Shown: positions 1-10,790 of the stretch, in pieces
Layout of the letters: each line of letters starts with the position of its first letter
Numbering within the stretch: position 1 is the stretch's first letter
Assembly: GCA_015059495.1 (NCBI GenBank)
Contig: SVAI01000001.1
Coordinates: 923,811 to 987,810, forward strand
From: Bacillota bacterium
Lineage (GTDB): Bacteria > Bacillota_I > Bacilli_A > RF39 > UBA660
Length of the DNA: 64,000 nucleotides
Direction: 5' to 3'
Translations under genes and position numbers: made by a program
Notes under the pieces: generated by a model
Told to the model about the DNA's origin: nothing
Database searches by the model: none
What the model saw: only the letters and a program-made list of their open reading frames with translations

Positions 1-1389
1 ATTAGTTAATTCTTCACTCATTCTAATAGTAAGTGTAGTAACAAGTACTCTTTCATTTTTCTCAATACGTTTATTAATTTCTTCTACTAAACTATCTATT
101 TGTCCTTCACTAGGTTTTACTTCAATAGTAGGATCAAGTAATCCAGTAGGACGAATAATTTGTTCAACATACTTATTATCAACATGTTCAAGTTCATAAT
201 CACCAGGAGTAGCACTAACATATATTGCATTTTTAATCTTACTTTCAAATTCATTAAACTTTAATGGTCTGTTATCTAAAGCACTTGGTAATCTAAATCC
301 ATAATCAACTAATGTTTGCTTACGCATTCTGTCCCCATTATACATACCTCTAATTTGTGGTAATGTAACATGACTTTCATCTATAACAATTAAGAAGTCA
401 TCACCAAAGAAATCAATTAAACAGTTACCTGGATCTCCTTCATTTCTTAATGTTAAATGTCTAGAGTAATTTTCAATACCATTACAATATCCAGTTTCTT
501 TTAACATCTCTAAATCATAATTAGTTCTCTCTTTTAATCTTTGTTCTTCTAATAACTTACCTTTATCATGTAATTCTTTTAATCTTTCATCTAACTCATT
601 TTCAATTCTCTTTATAGCTTCTTCTAATTTTTCTTTAGAAGTAATAAATTGAGTAGCAGGGGTAATAGTTAATGTTTTAACACTCTTTTCAACTACTCCA
701 GTTAACGGATCAAAGAAAGATAACTTCTCTACTTCATCACCAAATAACTCTATTCTAATACCCTTAGAATGTTCTGATGCTAATATTATATCTATTACAT
801 CACCATGTACTCTAAAAGTACCTCTTTTAAAATCTATATCATTTCTTTCAAAAGTCATATCAATTAATCTATTAACAATAGTATTACGAGACATAGTATC
901 TCCAACACTTAATATTAACATAGAGTTTTCATAATCTTCTTTATCACCAATACCATATATACATGAAACAGATGCGACTACTATAGTATCATTATATCTA
1001 ATTAATGATGCAGTAGCACTATTTCTAAGTTCATCTATTTCATCATTAATAGATGCATCTTTTTCAATATAAGTATCACTTTGAGGAACATATGCTTCAG
1101 GTTGGTAATAATCATAAAAAGAAATAAAGTACTCTACATGATTATTAGGAAATAATTCTTTCATTTCAGCATAGAATTGTCCTGCTAATGTTTTATTAGG
1201 TTCAATAATTAATGTTGGTTTATTAACCTTCTCTATAACATTAGCAATAGTATAAGTTTTACCAGTACCAGTAGCACCTAATAAAACTTGTTCTTTTTTA
1301 TTTTCATTAATACCTTTAACTAATTCATCGATAGCTTTAGGTTGATCACCACTAGGACTATACTTACTAACTAATTTAAATTCAGCCAT
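1..1389 (-). CDS. uvrB: Excinuclease ABC subunit B, 3' part cut by window edge
   Basis: Minus-strand translation from ATG at 1389: [27 protein letters not shown]...[17 protein letters not shown]...; typical UvrB N-terminus and Walker A. Confidence 0.95.
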   Translation of the reverse strand, partial: MAEFKLVSKYSPSGDQPKAIDELVKGINENKKEQVLLGATGTGKTYTIANVIEKVNKPTLIIEPNKTLAGQFYAEMKELFPNNHVEYFISFYDYYQPEAYVPQSDTYIEKDASINDEIDELRNSATASLIRYNDTIVVASVSCIYGIGDKEDYENSMLILSVGDTMSRNTIVNRLIDMTFERNDIDFKRGTFRVHGDVIDIILASEHSKGIRIELFGDEVEKLSFFDPLTGVVEKSVKTLTITPATQFITSKEKLEEAIKRIENELDERLKELHDKGKLLEEQRLKERTNYDLEMLKETGYCNGIENYSRHLTLRNEGDPGNCLIDFFGDDFLIVIDESHVTLPQIRGMYNGDRMRKQTLVDYGFRLPSALDNRPLKFNEFESKIKNAIYVSATPGDYELEHVDNKYVEQIIRPTGLLDPTIEVKPSEGQIDSLVEEINKRIEKNERVLVTTLTIRMSEELTN

Positions 1390-1455
1390 ATTATCCCTCC
1401 TTTTCATATAATCAAACGTATTATAACATTTTATACTAAAAAAAGATATTGTATA

Positions 1456-2673
1456 TTACAATATCTCTATTTCACTATTATTTTCTTCTTCATCATCTAA
1501 TGCATCTAGCTTTTCTTTAATAATATATTCTAATGTTGCTCCACCACCAGTTGAAACAAAACTAAACTTATCAGCATAATTCATATTTCTGGCAGCACTG
1601 GCAGAATCCCCTCCACCAACAATAACATTAGCTAAACTCTTAGATAATATATCTAATAATTCTCTAGTACCATTAGCAAATCTATTATCTTCATATAAAC
1701 CAGCAGTACCATTAACAAATATACTCTTAGATTGATGAATAATATCTTTATAAATATTTATAGTTTTAATACCAATATCTTTAATTTCTTCATTAGTATC
1801 AACCGCAATAATATTCTTTTGAGAAATATATTCATCATTATAAGTATTACCTACTATTACATCAAATGGTAATAATATTTTATTTTTATATGTTACTAAC
1901 ATAGTTTTAACTTGATTAATAATATCAGGATCCTTAGATTTTAAAGAATTACCAGTTTGAAAACCAATAGTAGCTAAACATGTATTAGCTATACCTCCAG
2001 TTAATAGCATATGATCACACTTAGGTAATAACTTGTTCATAAGTTCTATCTTATCATCAATCTTAGCTCCACCCATAATAATAGTAAATGGATGTTCTGC
2101 ATTAATAACATATTTATTTAACATTTCTAATTCTTTTTGTACTAATAAACCTACACATGTTGGTAAGTATTTTGATATACCGTATGTTGAAGAATGGCGT
2201 CTATGTGACGAACCAAAAGCATCAAACACAAACACTTCACCAAGTGATGCCCAAAACTTTGCTAGTTCCATATCACATTTACTTTCCTTCTTTTCAGGAA
2301 AATCTTGAGTTCTAGTATTTTCTAACAATACAATGTCTTTAGGATTTAATTTATCTATTAAACCATGTAACTCTTCAGCATCATTTTGTTTAGCAAATAT
2401 AACATTAGATTTAAGTAGTTCTTTTAATCTCTTAGCAACTGGTTCTAAAGTGTTAATAATTTTATCTTTTTCACTCTTAACCTTACCTAAATGAGATAAA
2501 ATAACTATCTTACAATTCTTTTCCATCAAATACTTTAAAGTATCTAAAGATTGGACTATTTTAAAATCATCTAAAATATTACCATCTTTCATAGGAACAT
2601 TATAATCTAATCTAATGACTACTTTTTTATTAGTAACATCAATATCTTGTAGTTTCTTATACATACTAGTCAA
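1456..2673 (-). CDS. pgk: Phosphoglycerate kinase
   Basis: RLDYNVPMKDG, LSHLGK, GGAKIDDKIELM, GGGDSASAARN motifs. Confidence 0.95.
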   Translation of the reverse strand: MTSMYKKLQDIDVTNKKVVIRLDYNVPMKDGNILDDFKIVQSLDTLKYLMEKNCKIVILSHLGKVKSEKDKIINTLEPVAKRLKELLKSNVIFAKQNDAEELHGLIDKLNPKDIVLLENTRTQDFPEKKESKCDMELAKFWASLGEVFVFDAFGSSHRRHSSTYGISKYLPTCVGLLVQKELEMLNKYVINAEHPFTIIMGGAKIDDKIELMNKLLPKCDHMLLTGGIANTCLATIGFQTGNSLKSKDPDIINQVKTMLVTYKNKILLPFDVIVGNTYNDEYISQKNIIAVDTNEEIKDIGIKTINIYKDIIHQSKSIFVNGTAGLYEDNRFANGTRELLDILSKSLANVIVGGGDSASAARNMNYADKFSFVSTGGGATLEYIIKEKLDALDDEEENNSEIEIL

Positions 2674-2726
2674 CTCCCATTATTATTATAGAATATTTAT
2701 CATAAAATATAAATTAAAATAAATAA

Positions 2727-2752
2727 AAAAAGTGTCAATAGACACTTTTTAT
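2727..2752 (-). terminator. Intrinsic terminator
   Basis: AAAAAGTGTC-TATT-GACACTTTTTTT read on the minus strand at the end of the 2749-4062 gene. Confidence 0.8.
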
Positions 2753-4062
2753 TCAGCATATTGTGCACTAAAATTATATATTTTTTGATTTGATACACAC
2801 TGACCTTGTCCACCAATTTGTAGCATAGTATTATCATAATCAGTTTCATTATATTTAGAGTTTGCTCGTATATCCAAAATATAATTAGTTCTTGGTACAG
2901 TAACATTTAAAGGATTACTTGTTGCTTCATAATAGTAAATTGGTTGAAATATAGCATCACTTTCTTGATTATCAGGTATAAATACACCAGTCCATGCTCC
3001 TTGATTTGCTTCACAAGTTAAACTATATTCCATATCTACTGACACAGTTATATAATCATACGCATTAAATCCACTATATAGCCATCCACATCCATCACCT
3101 TCAATGGTAGTCTTATAATCAGCTAATATATTAATATATCCATCACCTTGAGTTCTTTCAACAAAATAATCATTCCAACCACTAGGAAAAGCTATATCAG
3201 GAGATACATTACCTAAGAATTGTCCATCTTTAACAATGTACCACGCTAATTTTTTTACAACAGATGATTCAGTTGTTCCATCAGTATAACTAACATCATA
3301 TTTAGCATATTCAGCATTTAAAGGATATTGACACTTAGTTGTACCAATAGCAGTACCTAATTCAGTTTGACTATTCTTATCACCATAATAACATGTGATT
3401 GATTCAACAGTCTTATTATTACCAGTATGTGCATCTAAAACAACATTATTACCATCTAATACTTTATTATTTAATATAGGTTTAGTAAATGCAGCTTCAC
3501 TATTAACTACAATTCTACCATTCCAAATCTTACCTTGAATATTTGGAGTATCAACAGTTACATTATAATCAATCCATGCTCTTAAACTATACGTAATTTT
3601 TTCACCAGCAGCTAAATAACCCTTAGTTAAATTCATACCGTTTTTAGCATCCTCGCTTAACCCCATAGTAGCATTATCAACATAATATTTAACAATAGTG
3701 TCATTAAAGTAAACTTTTAATTTAGATTCATCCATAGTAGAATTATTTAAAGTCTCTAATAAAACATTATATGAAGAAGCCACACTACAAGTATTAGTTA
3801 TAGTAAATTTGTATGGAATAGAAATCTTTCCAATATCATCACTAACTGGATACAAATTTTCTATATTAATATTTCCAGCTCCAGCTATATTCTGATCATT
3901 AAACGAAATATTAAAGCATCCAACATCAATTGTATTTGTACTTTCTTGATGTACAGAAGTTGTCCAAAGTGAATATGTAGTACCAATTGATACGGATATA
4001 ACTATTATTAAAGCAACTATAATTGAAATAATTGCAATCTTCTTTTGCATATCATCACCCAT
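2749..4062 (-). CDS. Secreted TasA/camelysin-like protein (YSLW family), paralog of the next gene
   Basis: N-terminal TM/signal followed by GTTYSLWTTSVHQESTNTIDVGCF; strong similarity to ORF 4142-5491. Confidence 0.6.
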   Translation of the reverse strand: MGDDMQKKIAIISIIVALIIVISVSIGTTYSLWTTSVHQESTNTIDVGCFNISFNDQNIAGAGNINIENLYPVSDDIGKISIPYKFTITNTCSVASSYNVLLETLNNSTMDESKLKVYFNDTIVKYYVDNATMGLSEDAKNGMNLTKGYLAAGEKITYSLRAWIDYNVTVDTPNIQGKIWNGRIVVNSEAAFTKPILNNKVLDGNNVVLDAHTGNNKTVESITCYYGDKNSQTELGTAIGTTKCQYPLNAEYAKYDVSYTDGTTESSVVKKLAWYIVKDGQFLGNVSPDIAFPSGWNDYFVERTQGDGYINILADYKTTIEGDGCGWLYSGFNAYDYITVSVDMEYSLTCEANQGAWTGVFIPDNQESDAIFQPIYYYEATSNPLNVTVPRTNYILDIRANSKYNETDYDNTMLQIGGQGQCVSNQKIYNFSAQYAE

Positions 4063-4104
4063 ATCCTATTATATACATTCATTATAACATTACATTTACA
4101 TAAT

Positions 4105-4145
4105 TTCCACATAAAAAAATTGCTTTACAACAAAGCAATTTTTAT
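4105..4145 (-). terminator. Intrinsic terminator
   Basis: AAATTGCTTTGTTGTAAAGCAATTTTTTT on minus strand. Confidence 0.8.
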
Positions 4146-5491
4146 TCAGCTAATTGAAAATACCAATTATATAAATCTAGTTCAGCAGAAGCAGTAGAAT
4201 CAGGAAAACTTAAAGCAAAAGATAATACTGTTCTTCTAAAATTATCATAATCAAATTCTTCTGGAGCAGGAGTAATACTTTCGGAAGTTAACTTATAATT
4301 ATTAGAAGAGTCATATACTACCTTAAATTGTTGTCTAGAAACATTTTGATTTACAGGACTAGTATTAGTGCCATAATAGAAATACTTACCAATCATATAT
4401 TCAACTTGAGTTCCATCATAATAGCCATTATCAATATTCATTACAGAAAATGAACCCATAGTATTACTTGGAATAGATAATGAATATGACATATCATAAT
4501 ATGCTGCATAATATTTTTCTATATCAAATAATCTATCATTAACAAAATATGTTGACGCATTATTTACGGAAGCACCAAATAATACTTTAACATATCCATC
4601 TTCAAATGATGATGTACTAGCCCAATTTTCCATGGTATATCTTTCAACTCCATCCTTAACAATATATTCTGCTAATTGTTTATGATAAGAAGTATCACTT
4701 GTACCATCTGTATATGTAACTTTATATTTAGCATATTCTGCAGTTAATGGAAATTGACACTTACTAGTACCAATTGCAGTACCAACTTCATTTTGTACTC
4801 TTTCATTTCCATAGAAGCATTCTAATGTTTGAACAGTTTTATCATTTTTAGTATCTATATCTAAAGTAACATTATCTTCACCAATAACCTTATTAGTAAA
4901 TGAAGGTTTAGTAAATGTAGCTTCGCTATTAACAACTACTCGGCCATTCCATACTTTACCTTGAATATTTGGTGTATCAACAGTTACATCATAATCAATC
5001 CATACCTTTAAATTATATGTAATTGTCTCTCCAGCATCTAAATAACCTGAAGCTAATTTCATACCATTTTTAGCATCTTCACTTAAACCTTCAGTAACAT
5101 TACTTACATAATGCTTTTTTGATGTATCATTAAATTTTACATCTAATTGCGTTTCATCCATAGTAGAAGCATTTAATGTTTCTAATAAAACATTATATGA
5201 TGATGCAACACTACATTGATTAGTAATACTAAATTTATATGGTGTTAACCCTTTAACAACTGCATCAGGCATTGGATAAGCATTTTCAAGATTTATATTA
5301 CCTGACATAGTAAATCCCTCATCGCTAAAATCAATTCTAAAGCATCCTACATCAATTGTGTTTGTAGATTCTTGTTGTACAGATGTAGTCCAAAGAGAAT
5401 ATGATGTACCTATAGTAATTGTTACGATTAATAATATAGCAATTAATAAAGATACAATAGATATTTTTCTTTGTTTTTCCATATCTTTCAC
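4142..5491 (-). CDS. Secreted TasA/camelysin-like protein (YSLW family)
   Basis: GTSYSLWTTSVQQESTNTIDVGCFRIDF; N-terminal two thirds similar to ORF 2749-4062, divergent C-terminus. Confidence 0.6.
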   Translation of the reverse strand: MKDMEKQRKISIVSLLIAILLIVTITIGTSYSLWTTSVQQESTNTIDVGCFRIDFSDEGFTMSGNINLENAYPMPDAVVKGLTPYKFSITNQCSVASSYNVLLETLNASTMDETQLDVKFNDTSKKHYVSNVTEGLSEDAKNGMKLASGYLDAGETITYNLKVWIDYDVTVDTPNIQGKVWNGRVVVNSEATFTKPSFTNKVIGEDNVTLDIDTKNDKTVQTLECFYGNERVQNEVGTAIGTSKCQFPLTAEYAKYKVTYTDGTSDTSYHKQLAEYIVKDGVERYTMENWASTSSFEDGYVKVLFGASVNNASTYFVNDRLFDIEKYYAAYYDMSYSLSIPSNTMGSFSVMNIDNGYYDGTQVEYMIGKYFYYGTNTSPVNQNVSRQQFKVVYDSSNNYKLTSESITPAPEEFDYDNFRRTVLSFALSFPDSTASAELDLYNWYFQLAE

Positions 5492-5553
5492 CTATACCTT
5501 ATTCATTATAAGTATAACATTTATTTATTATATTTACAATTTAAAAAAAGTTA

Positions 5554-6558
5554 TTATTTAAATAACTTTTTAGCAGTTCTCATCATTTGAGCAGTATAAC
5601 CCATCTCGTTATCATACCAAGCAATAACTTTAACTAATTGTTTACCATCTACTTCAACAATTGCTGTTGAAAGTAAATCAACTAAAGCACCACTCTTAAT
5701 ACCAATAACATCACTAGATACAATAGGATCTTTACTAACTCTTAAAGATTCACTAACATTATTAATAAATAAATTATTAATTTCTTCTACTGTTACATTC
5801 TTCTTTAATTCTAGTACTAAATCCACCATTGAACCATCACTAACTGGAACACGAAGAGCAATACCATCAAGTTTTCCATCTAATTCAGGAATAACTTTAC
5901 CAATTGCACTAGCTGCACCTGTTGAAGTTGGAACAATGTTTTGTGCACATGCTCTACCTCTACGAGAATAAATACCCTTTTTGTGTGACACATCAAGTGT
6001 TACTTGATCATTAGTATAAGCATGAACTGTTGTCATAAACCCTTTTTCTATACCGATATTATCTTGTAATACTTTTAACACTGGAGCTAAGCAGTTAGTA
6101 GTACACGAAGCAGCACTAACAACTTCTTCACTGCCATCTAAAACATTATCATTAACATTATAAACAACAGTCTTCATATCACCCTTACCAGGAGCACTAA
6201 TTAAAACTTTTTTAGCACCAGCTTCAATATGTTTTTTAGCACCTTCAATTGAAGTAAATAAACCAGTACATTCTAATACTAAATCTACTTGTAAATCTTT
6301 CCATGGTAAACTAACTGGATCTTTTTCATTATATACTCTAATCTTTTTCTTACCAGCAATAATTATATTTTCTTCATCATTACTAATTTCATTTATATGA
6401 AAATTTCTATGATTAGTATCATATTTTAATAGATATGCTAATTCTTCAGCACTACCTAAATCATTTATAGCAACAACATTAAAATCTGTTGAAGTAATCA
6501 TTTCTCTAAAAGCTAATCTACCAATTCTACCAAAACCATTAATAGCAACTCTAATCAT
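5554..6558 (-). CDS. gap: Glyceraldehyde-3-phosphate dehydrogenase, type I
   Basis: INGFGRIGRLAFRE, SAASCTTNCLAPVLKVL, WYDNEMGYTAQMMRT. Confidence 0.97.
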   Translation of the reverse strand: MIRVAINGFGRIGRLAFREMITSTDFNVVAINDLGSAEELAYLLKYDTNHRNFHINEISNDEENIIIAGKKKIRVYNEKDPVSLPWKDLQVDLVLECTGLFTSIEGAKKHIEAGAKKVLISAPGKGDMKTVVYNVNDNVLDGSEEVVSAASCTTNCLAPVLKVLQDNIGIEKGFMTTVHAYTNDQVTLDVSHKKGIYSRRGRACAQNIVPTSTGAASAIGKVIPELDGKLDGIALRVPVSDGSMVDLVLELKKNVTVEEINNLFINNVSESLRVSKDPIVSSDVIGIKSGALVDLLSTAIVEVDGKQLVKVIAWYDNEMGYTAQMMRTAKKLFK

Positions 6559-8228
6559 TACTTATCCCCTTCCTTTCTAAATATTGAACCACCTATAAAT
6601 TCTCTTATAATTGAATCTTCATCTACATATTCACTAGATATTGGATAAATATATTCTAAATATCTAATTAATCTTCTAGCTTCTTCTAAATATGGTGAAT
6701 TATTATCTACTGAATATAATAAAGGAATAGCAAATATTCTTAATACTCCTAATTCATATGGTAATGATGTATTAATAATCATATCTGCTTCACTTAAATA
6801 TGGGAATATATTTTCTTCTTCACCTTGTCTAACACTATCCCATAAAGCTAATGTTCTATCAACATTAACCGCTCTATTGTTATTATCTCTAATAATTCTT
6901 CTAATTAATCTTAAATCCGTAGTAGATAAATAATTATGTCTATCTATCTTAACACTCATAAACGGACTTAAATATACTTTAAATTTATCTTTTTTATCTA
7001 TTTCAGGAGTTAATTCATCATTTAAAGAATGAATACCTTCAATTAATATAATAGCATCCTTACTTAATTTAGTTTTTTCTTCACTGTATTCTCTTCTACC
7101 AGTTCTAAAGTTATATGAAGGTAATCTAACTTCTTCTTCATTAGCTAACTTTCTTAAATCTTCATTTAATGCTTTAACATCTACTGCTCTAATTGATTCA
7201 AAATCATACTCACCATCATCTTTTAATGGAGTATCTTCTAAATTCAAGAAATAATCATCAGTAGATATTAGTAATACTTCTTTACCCATAGCTTTTAAAC
7301 TAATTAATAACTTCTTAGCAGTAGTAGTCTTACCAGATGAAGATGGACCTGCTATTAAAACATATTTAACATTTTTATCTATTATTTGATTAGCACAATT
7401 AGTAATACTAATATCAAAATATGTTTCACATAACTTAATAATATTCTTTGAATATCCTCTAGCAACTTGTCTATTAATATCACTAACATATGGTAAATGA
7501 TAATTATTTAATATTTCGTATGAATCTTTAAAACATTTAGTAATACCATCATAATTCTTATATTCTACTAAATTAAATGTATGATTAGTAGGTAATACTA
7601 AAGCTAATTCTTTATCATCTATATAAACTAATTCAAAATCATTTAAATAACCAGTAGATACAGGCATATTATTAAAATAATAATTATAATAATTCTTTAA
7701 TTTATAAATAGTAACTATATCTGAATATAAATTATGAATATTTAATGCCTTTTCATAGAACTTATGTTTATCATAATAATTAACAGCTTCTTTAGCCATT
7801 ATATTATACTTTTCTATTTTTAAATCTTGAGCAATAATATCATCCATACATTTTTTTAATTTTAAAACATCTTCTTTAGTAAAATGTTCAACATTACTAA
7901 TAGTAGTATGAATACCATTACCTATAGAGTGATTAAAATTAACTTCAATACCTAAACCAAAGTTATCTTTTAAAGCAACCTCTAAAACAAACTTAAGCCC
8001 AGCTTGAGTCATTTTATATCCATCAATATCTTCTAAATCCATAAGGGTAACATTACAATCTTTTTTTAAGGCATAATCAAAACCAACAATCTCATTATGT
8101 ATTTTAGCTCCAACTATTTTATATTCACATACATCAGAGTTATTTAACACAATTTCTTGAATTGTTGTATTCTTACTAACAGTTATAGTTTTTTTATCAT
8201 TAAGTACGATATTAATTGTATCACTCAT
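6558..8228 (-). CDS. Uridine/nucleoside kinase fused to N-terminal ThrRS-like TGS/SAD-type region
   Basis: C-terminal IAGPSSSGKTTTAKKL P-loop kinase; N-terminal TGS-like and HSIGNGIH-like segment. Confidence 0.85.
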   Translation of the reverse strand: MSDTINIVLNDKKTITVSKNTTIQEIVLNNSDVCEYKIVGAKIHNEIVGFDYALKKDCNVTLMDLEDIDGYKMTQAGLKFVLEVALKDNFGLGIEVNFNHSIGNGIHTTISNVEHFTKEDVLKLKKCMDDIIAQDLKIEKYNIMAKEAVNYYDKHKFYEKALNIHNLYSDIVTIYKLKNYYNYYFNNMPVSTGYLNDFELVYIDDKELALVLPTNHTFNLVEYKNYDGITKCFKDSYEILNNYHLPYVSDINRQVARGYSKNIIKLCETYFDISITNCANQIIDKNVKYVLIAGPSSSGKTTTAKKLLISLKAMGKEVLLISTDDYFLNLEDTPLKDDGEYDFESIRAVDVKALNEDLRKLANEEEVRLPSYNFRTGRREYSEEKTKLSKDAIILIEGIHSLNDELTPEIDKKDKFKVYLSPFMSVKIDRHNYLSTTDLRLIRRIIRDNNNRAVNVDRTLALWDSVRQGEEENIFPYLSEADMIINTSLPYELGVLRIFAIPLLYSVDNNSPYLEEARRLIRYLEYIYPISSEYVDEDSIIREFIGGSIFRKEGDK

Positions 8229-8269
8229 ATAACTATTCCCCTTTATTATCTTTTATTATTATATCAAAA

Positions 8270-8302
8270 AAAATCAAATTATGACACCATAATTTGATTC
8301 TT
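8270..8302 (-). terminator. Intrinsic terminator
   Basis: AATCAAATTATG-GTGT-CATAATTTGATTTTTTTT inverted repeat. Confidence 0.75.
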
Positions 8303-8306
8303 TACA

Positions 8307-10076
8307 CTACATTGATAAATCTTGAGAATAATCTATTTGATTGAATGGCATTGCTGGCATAAAATCATACATTACACTATATAATATTTCACTAGCTTTA
8401 GTTTGAATATCATATAATTCTAATTCAGTCATTTCACTAATATCTTTAACAAACATACTAGAGTTATCTTTGATTTCAGCACCCTTAACAATATTAGTTT
8501 CACTATTAACATTAAAGTCAATATCTTCTTCATCAACACTAACTTTAACTTTAGCACCTAATTTAACAGTTTGTTTATTTCCTGAAACTACATTATCTAT
8601 ATCCATATCAACACTAATTTTATTCTTTTTATCACCAGCATTGAAACTAACATTAACTTTACTATCAGATACTTCTTTTACAGAAAATTCTACTGAATAA
8701 GTATTATCAGTATAATAAATATTAAATGTCTTAGTATCACTCATGTAATTACCTTTTAATGTATAAGATGAATCACCTTTCATAGCAAATTGATAATTAC
8801 CATTAATATTGTCTAATTCAAAAGTTTCTTCACTTTTAGGATTTCTTAAAGTCATACCAACAAAATTACCAAATAAATTATCTACATAAATATCAGCATA
8901 AATATTATCATATTCACCAATATCTTCTAAAGCATCTTTTAAATCTTTAGTAACATCTTCTTTACTTAAAGTAGTTAATCTAGATAATATTTCAATAGCT
9001 TCATTATCATTAATATATGCATTAATAATATCTTTTGAAATCTTACCAACATTTAATTCATAAGTAACTTTAGTATAATTTTTATCTTGTCTCTTACCAC
9101 TAGATTTAGTAATATTCTTTTCATCAATACCATTTATAGTAGCAACTTTAGCTTTTTCTACTAATTTTTTAATATCGTTTAAAGTAACAGATTGTTTAAA
9201 TTCAAAATCCATTGAACTAGGCATATCAGTTTGATAAGAATATAATGATACTTTATTAGATCCAACAGTTAATTTTTTATTTTTAAGTAATATATTACCA
9301 TCTATTAAATCATTACCTTCTTTATCTAATATAGCAGTAATAAACATACTTTCATTAGATAAATCAAATGCACTATCATACTTAATAGTATATTTAGATA
9401 GATTAGTTAAATCTATACTACTATCTTTATAATTAGATCCAAAATTAATATTACCAGATACTCCAACAATATCTTTAGATGGATCAATTACTAAAGATTT
9501 CTTTTCTACTTTATCAATAGAAGAAATAACAGAATCATAAACTTTAGTAATAGATGTTTTAACAACATTCTTACCAGTTACTAATACAAAACTAGTATAG
9601 CAATAAAAACCAATAACAGCTAAAAGTAGTAATGCAATTACTGCTATAGCAATTTTAATTGCTGGATTCTTCTTCTTTGGTTCATCAAAAGTAATACTTT
9701 CAGATGGATCTTGTTTAAATGGAGATTGAATAGTATCTGTAGTATTAACACTTTGAATTGGTTCAACACTTGGAGTAACATCACTTTGATTATTAACTTG
9801 AGCAGTTTGAGAACTCAAATCTTGACTAGGAGTTAATTCAATTGTAGGTTCAACACTAACTTGAGGTTGAACTTCAACTTGAGCAGGACTTTGAACAGTT
9901 GGTTCAACAGTGTTTTGTAGAACTTCAGTTTCAACATTGTTATTAACTACATTATTATCAACAACTGGAGTAACATTATCAAATGCACTAACAGGTGTAC
10001 TAGTATCACTATTTACATTGTTATTATCCATTGGATTTAATGGATTTAAATTATTATCATTATTCATATATAACAA
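8307..10076 (-). CDS. Membrane-anchored hypothetical protein with Pro/Thr/Gln-rich cytoplasmic N-terminus and extracellular domain
   Basis: Single TM AIKIAIAVIALLLLAVIGFYCYTSFVL after low-complexity N-terminus. Confidence 0.6.
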   Translation of the reverse strand: MLYMNNDNNLNPLNPMDNNNVNSDTSTPVSAFDNVTPVVDNNVVNNNVETEVLQNTVEPTVQSPAQVEVQPQVSVEPTIELTPSQDLSSQTAQVNNQSDVTPSVEPIQSVNTTDTIQSPFKQDPSESITFDEPKKKNPAIKIAIAVIALLLLAVIGFYCYTSFVLVTGKNVVKTSITKVYDSVISSIDKVEKKSLVIDPSKDIVGVSGNINFGSNYKDSSIDLTNLSKYTIKYDSAFDLSNESMFITAILDKEGNDLIDGNILLKNKKLTVGSNKVSLYSYQTDMPSSMDFEFKQSVTLNDIKKLVEKAKVATINGIDEKNITKSSGKRQDKNYTKVTYELNVGKISKDIINAYINDNEAIEILSRLTTLSKEDVTKDLKDALEDIGEYDNIYADIYVDNLFGNFVGMTLRNPKSEETFELDNINGNYQFAMKGDSSYTLKGNYMSDTKTFNIYYTDNTYSVEFSVKEVSDSKVNVSFNAGDKKNKISVDMDIDNVVSGNKQTVKLGAKVKVSVDEEDIDFNVNSETNIVKGAEIKDNSSMFVKDISEMTELELYDIQTKASEILYSVMYDFMPAMPFNQIDYSQDLSM

Positions 10077-10193
10077 CCCTTCCTTATTTTACATTTACAA
10101 TTTTATCATATATTTAAAAAATAAACTACATATTTCGACAAAATATTAATTATTTTTATATTATCATATAAATACAAAGGAGATGATAAAACA

Positions 10194-10757
10194 ATAATAC
10201 CAACAATAATAGAAAAATCTAATAACAAAGAATACGCATACGACTTATATTCAAGATTACTAAAAGATAGAATTATCTTTTTAACTGGTGAAATAAATAA
10301 TACTATATCAAGTATTATAGTAAGTGAATTACTATATTTAGATAGTATTAATCACGATGATATATCACTTTATATTAATTCACCAGGTGGAGAAATAACT
10401 TCAGGTCTTGCAATATATGATACTATGAACTTTATTAAAAGTGATGTAAAAACAATATGCGTTGGTCTTTGTGCTTCAATGGGAGCATTCCTACTCTCAT
10501 CAGGTAAAAAAGGAAAACGATACTCTCTTAAGAATTCTGAAATAATGATTCATCAACCTTTAGGAGGAGCTGAAGGTAAAGCAACGGACATTCAAATAGC
10601 AGCAGATCACATAATGAAAACTAAAGACAAAATGAATAAGATACTAGCAAAAAACACTAACCAAGCCTTAAAGAAAATCCTTAAAGATACTGAAGCTGAT
10701 TATTATATGAATGCTAAAGAAGCAAAAGAATATGGTCTTATTGATGAACTAATATAA
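10194..10757 (+). CDS. clpP: ATP-dependent Clp protease proteolytic subunit with non-canonical start
   Basis: Frame of ORF 10425-10757 extends upstream without stops: (I)[31 protein letters not shown]...[17 protein letters not shown]...[11 protein letters not shown]...MIHQPLGG. No in-frame ATG/GTG/TTG near the SD AAAGGAGATGAT. Confidence 0.85.
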   Translation: MIPTIIEKSNNKEYAYDLYSRLLKDRIIFLTGEINNTISSIIVSELLYLDSINHDDISLYINSPGGEITSGLAIYDTMNFIKSDVKTICVGLCASMGAFLLSSGKKGKRYSLKNSEIMIHQPLGGAEGKATDIQIAADHIMKTKDKMNKILAKNTNQALKKILKDTEADYYMNAKEAKEYGLIDELI

Positions 10758-10790
10758 AATAGCATAGATTATCTATGCTATTTTTCAATT
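10758..10790. terminator. Terminator between convergent clpP and downstream gene
   Basis: AAAATAGCATAGATTATCTATGCTATTTTT. Confidence 0.85.

Noticed and set aside
2033-2308. 91-aa plus-strand ORF inside pgk
   Set aside because: Shadow ORF antisense to a conserved gene
2700-2906. 68-aa minus-strand ORF overlapping the 3' end of the first YSLW gene and its terminator
   Set aside because: Out-of-frame overlap with no SD; the overlapping gene has clear paralog support
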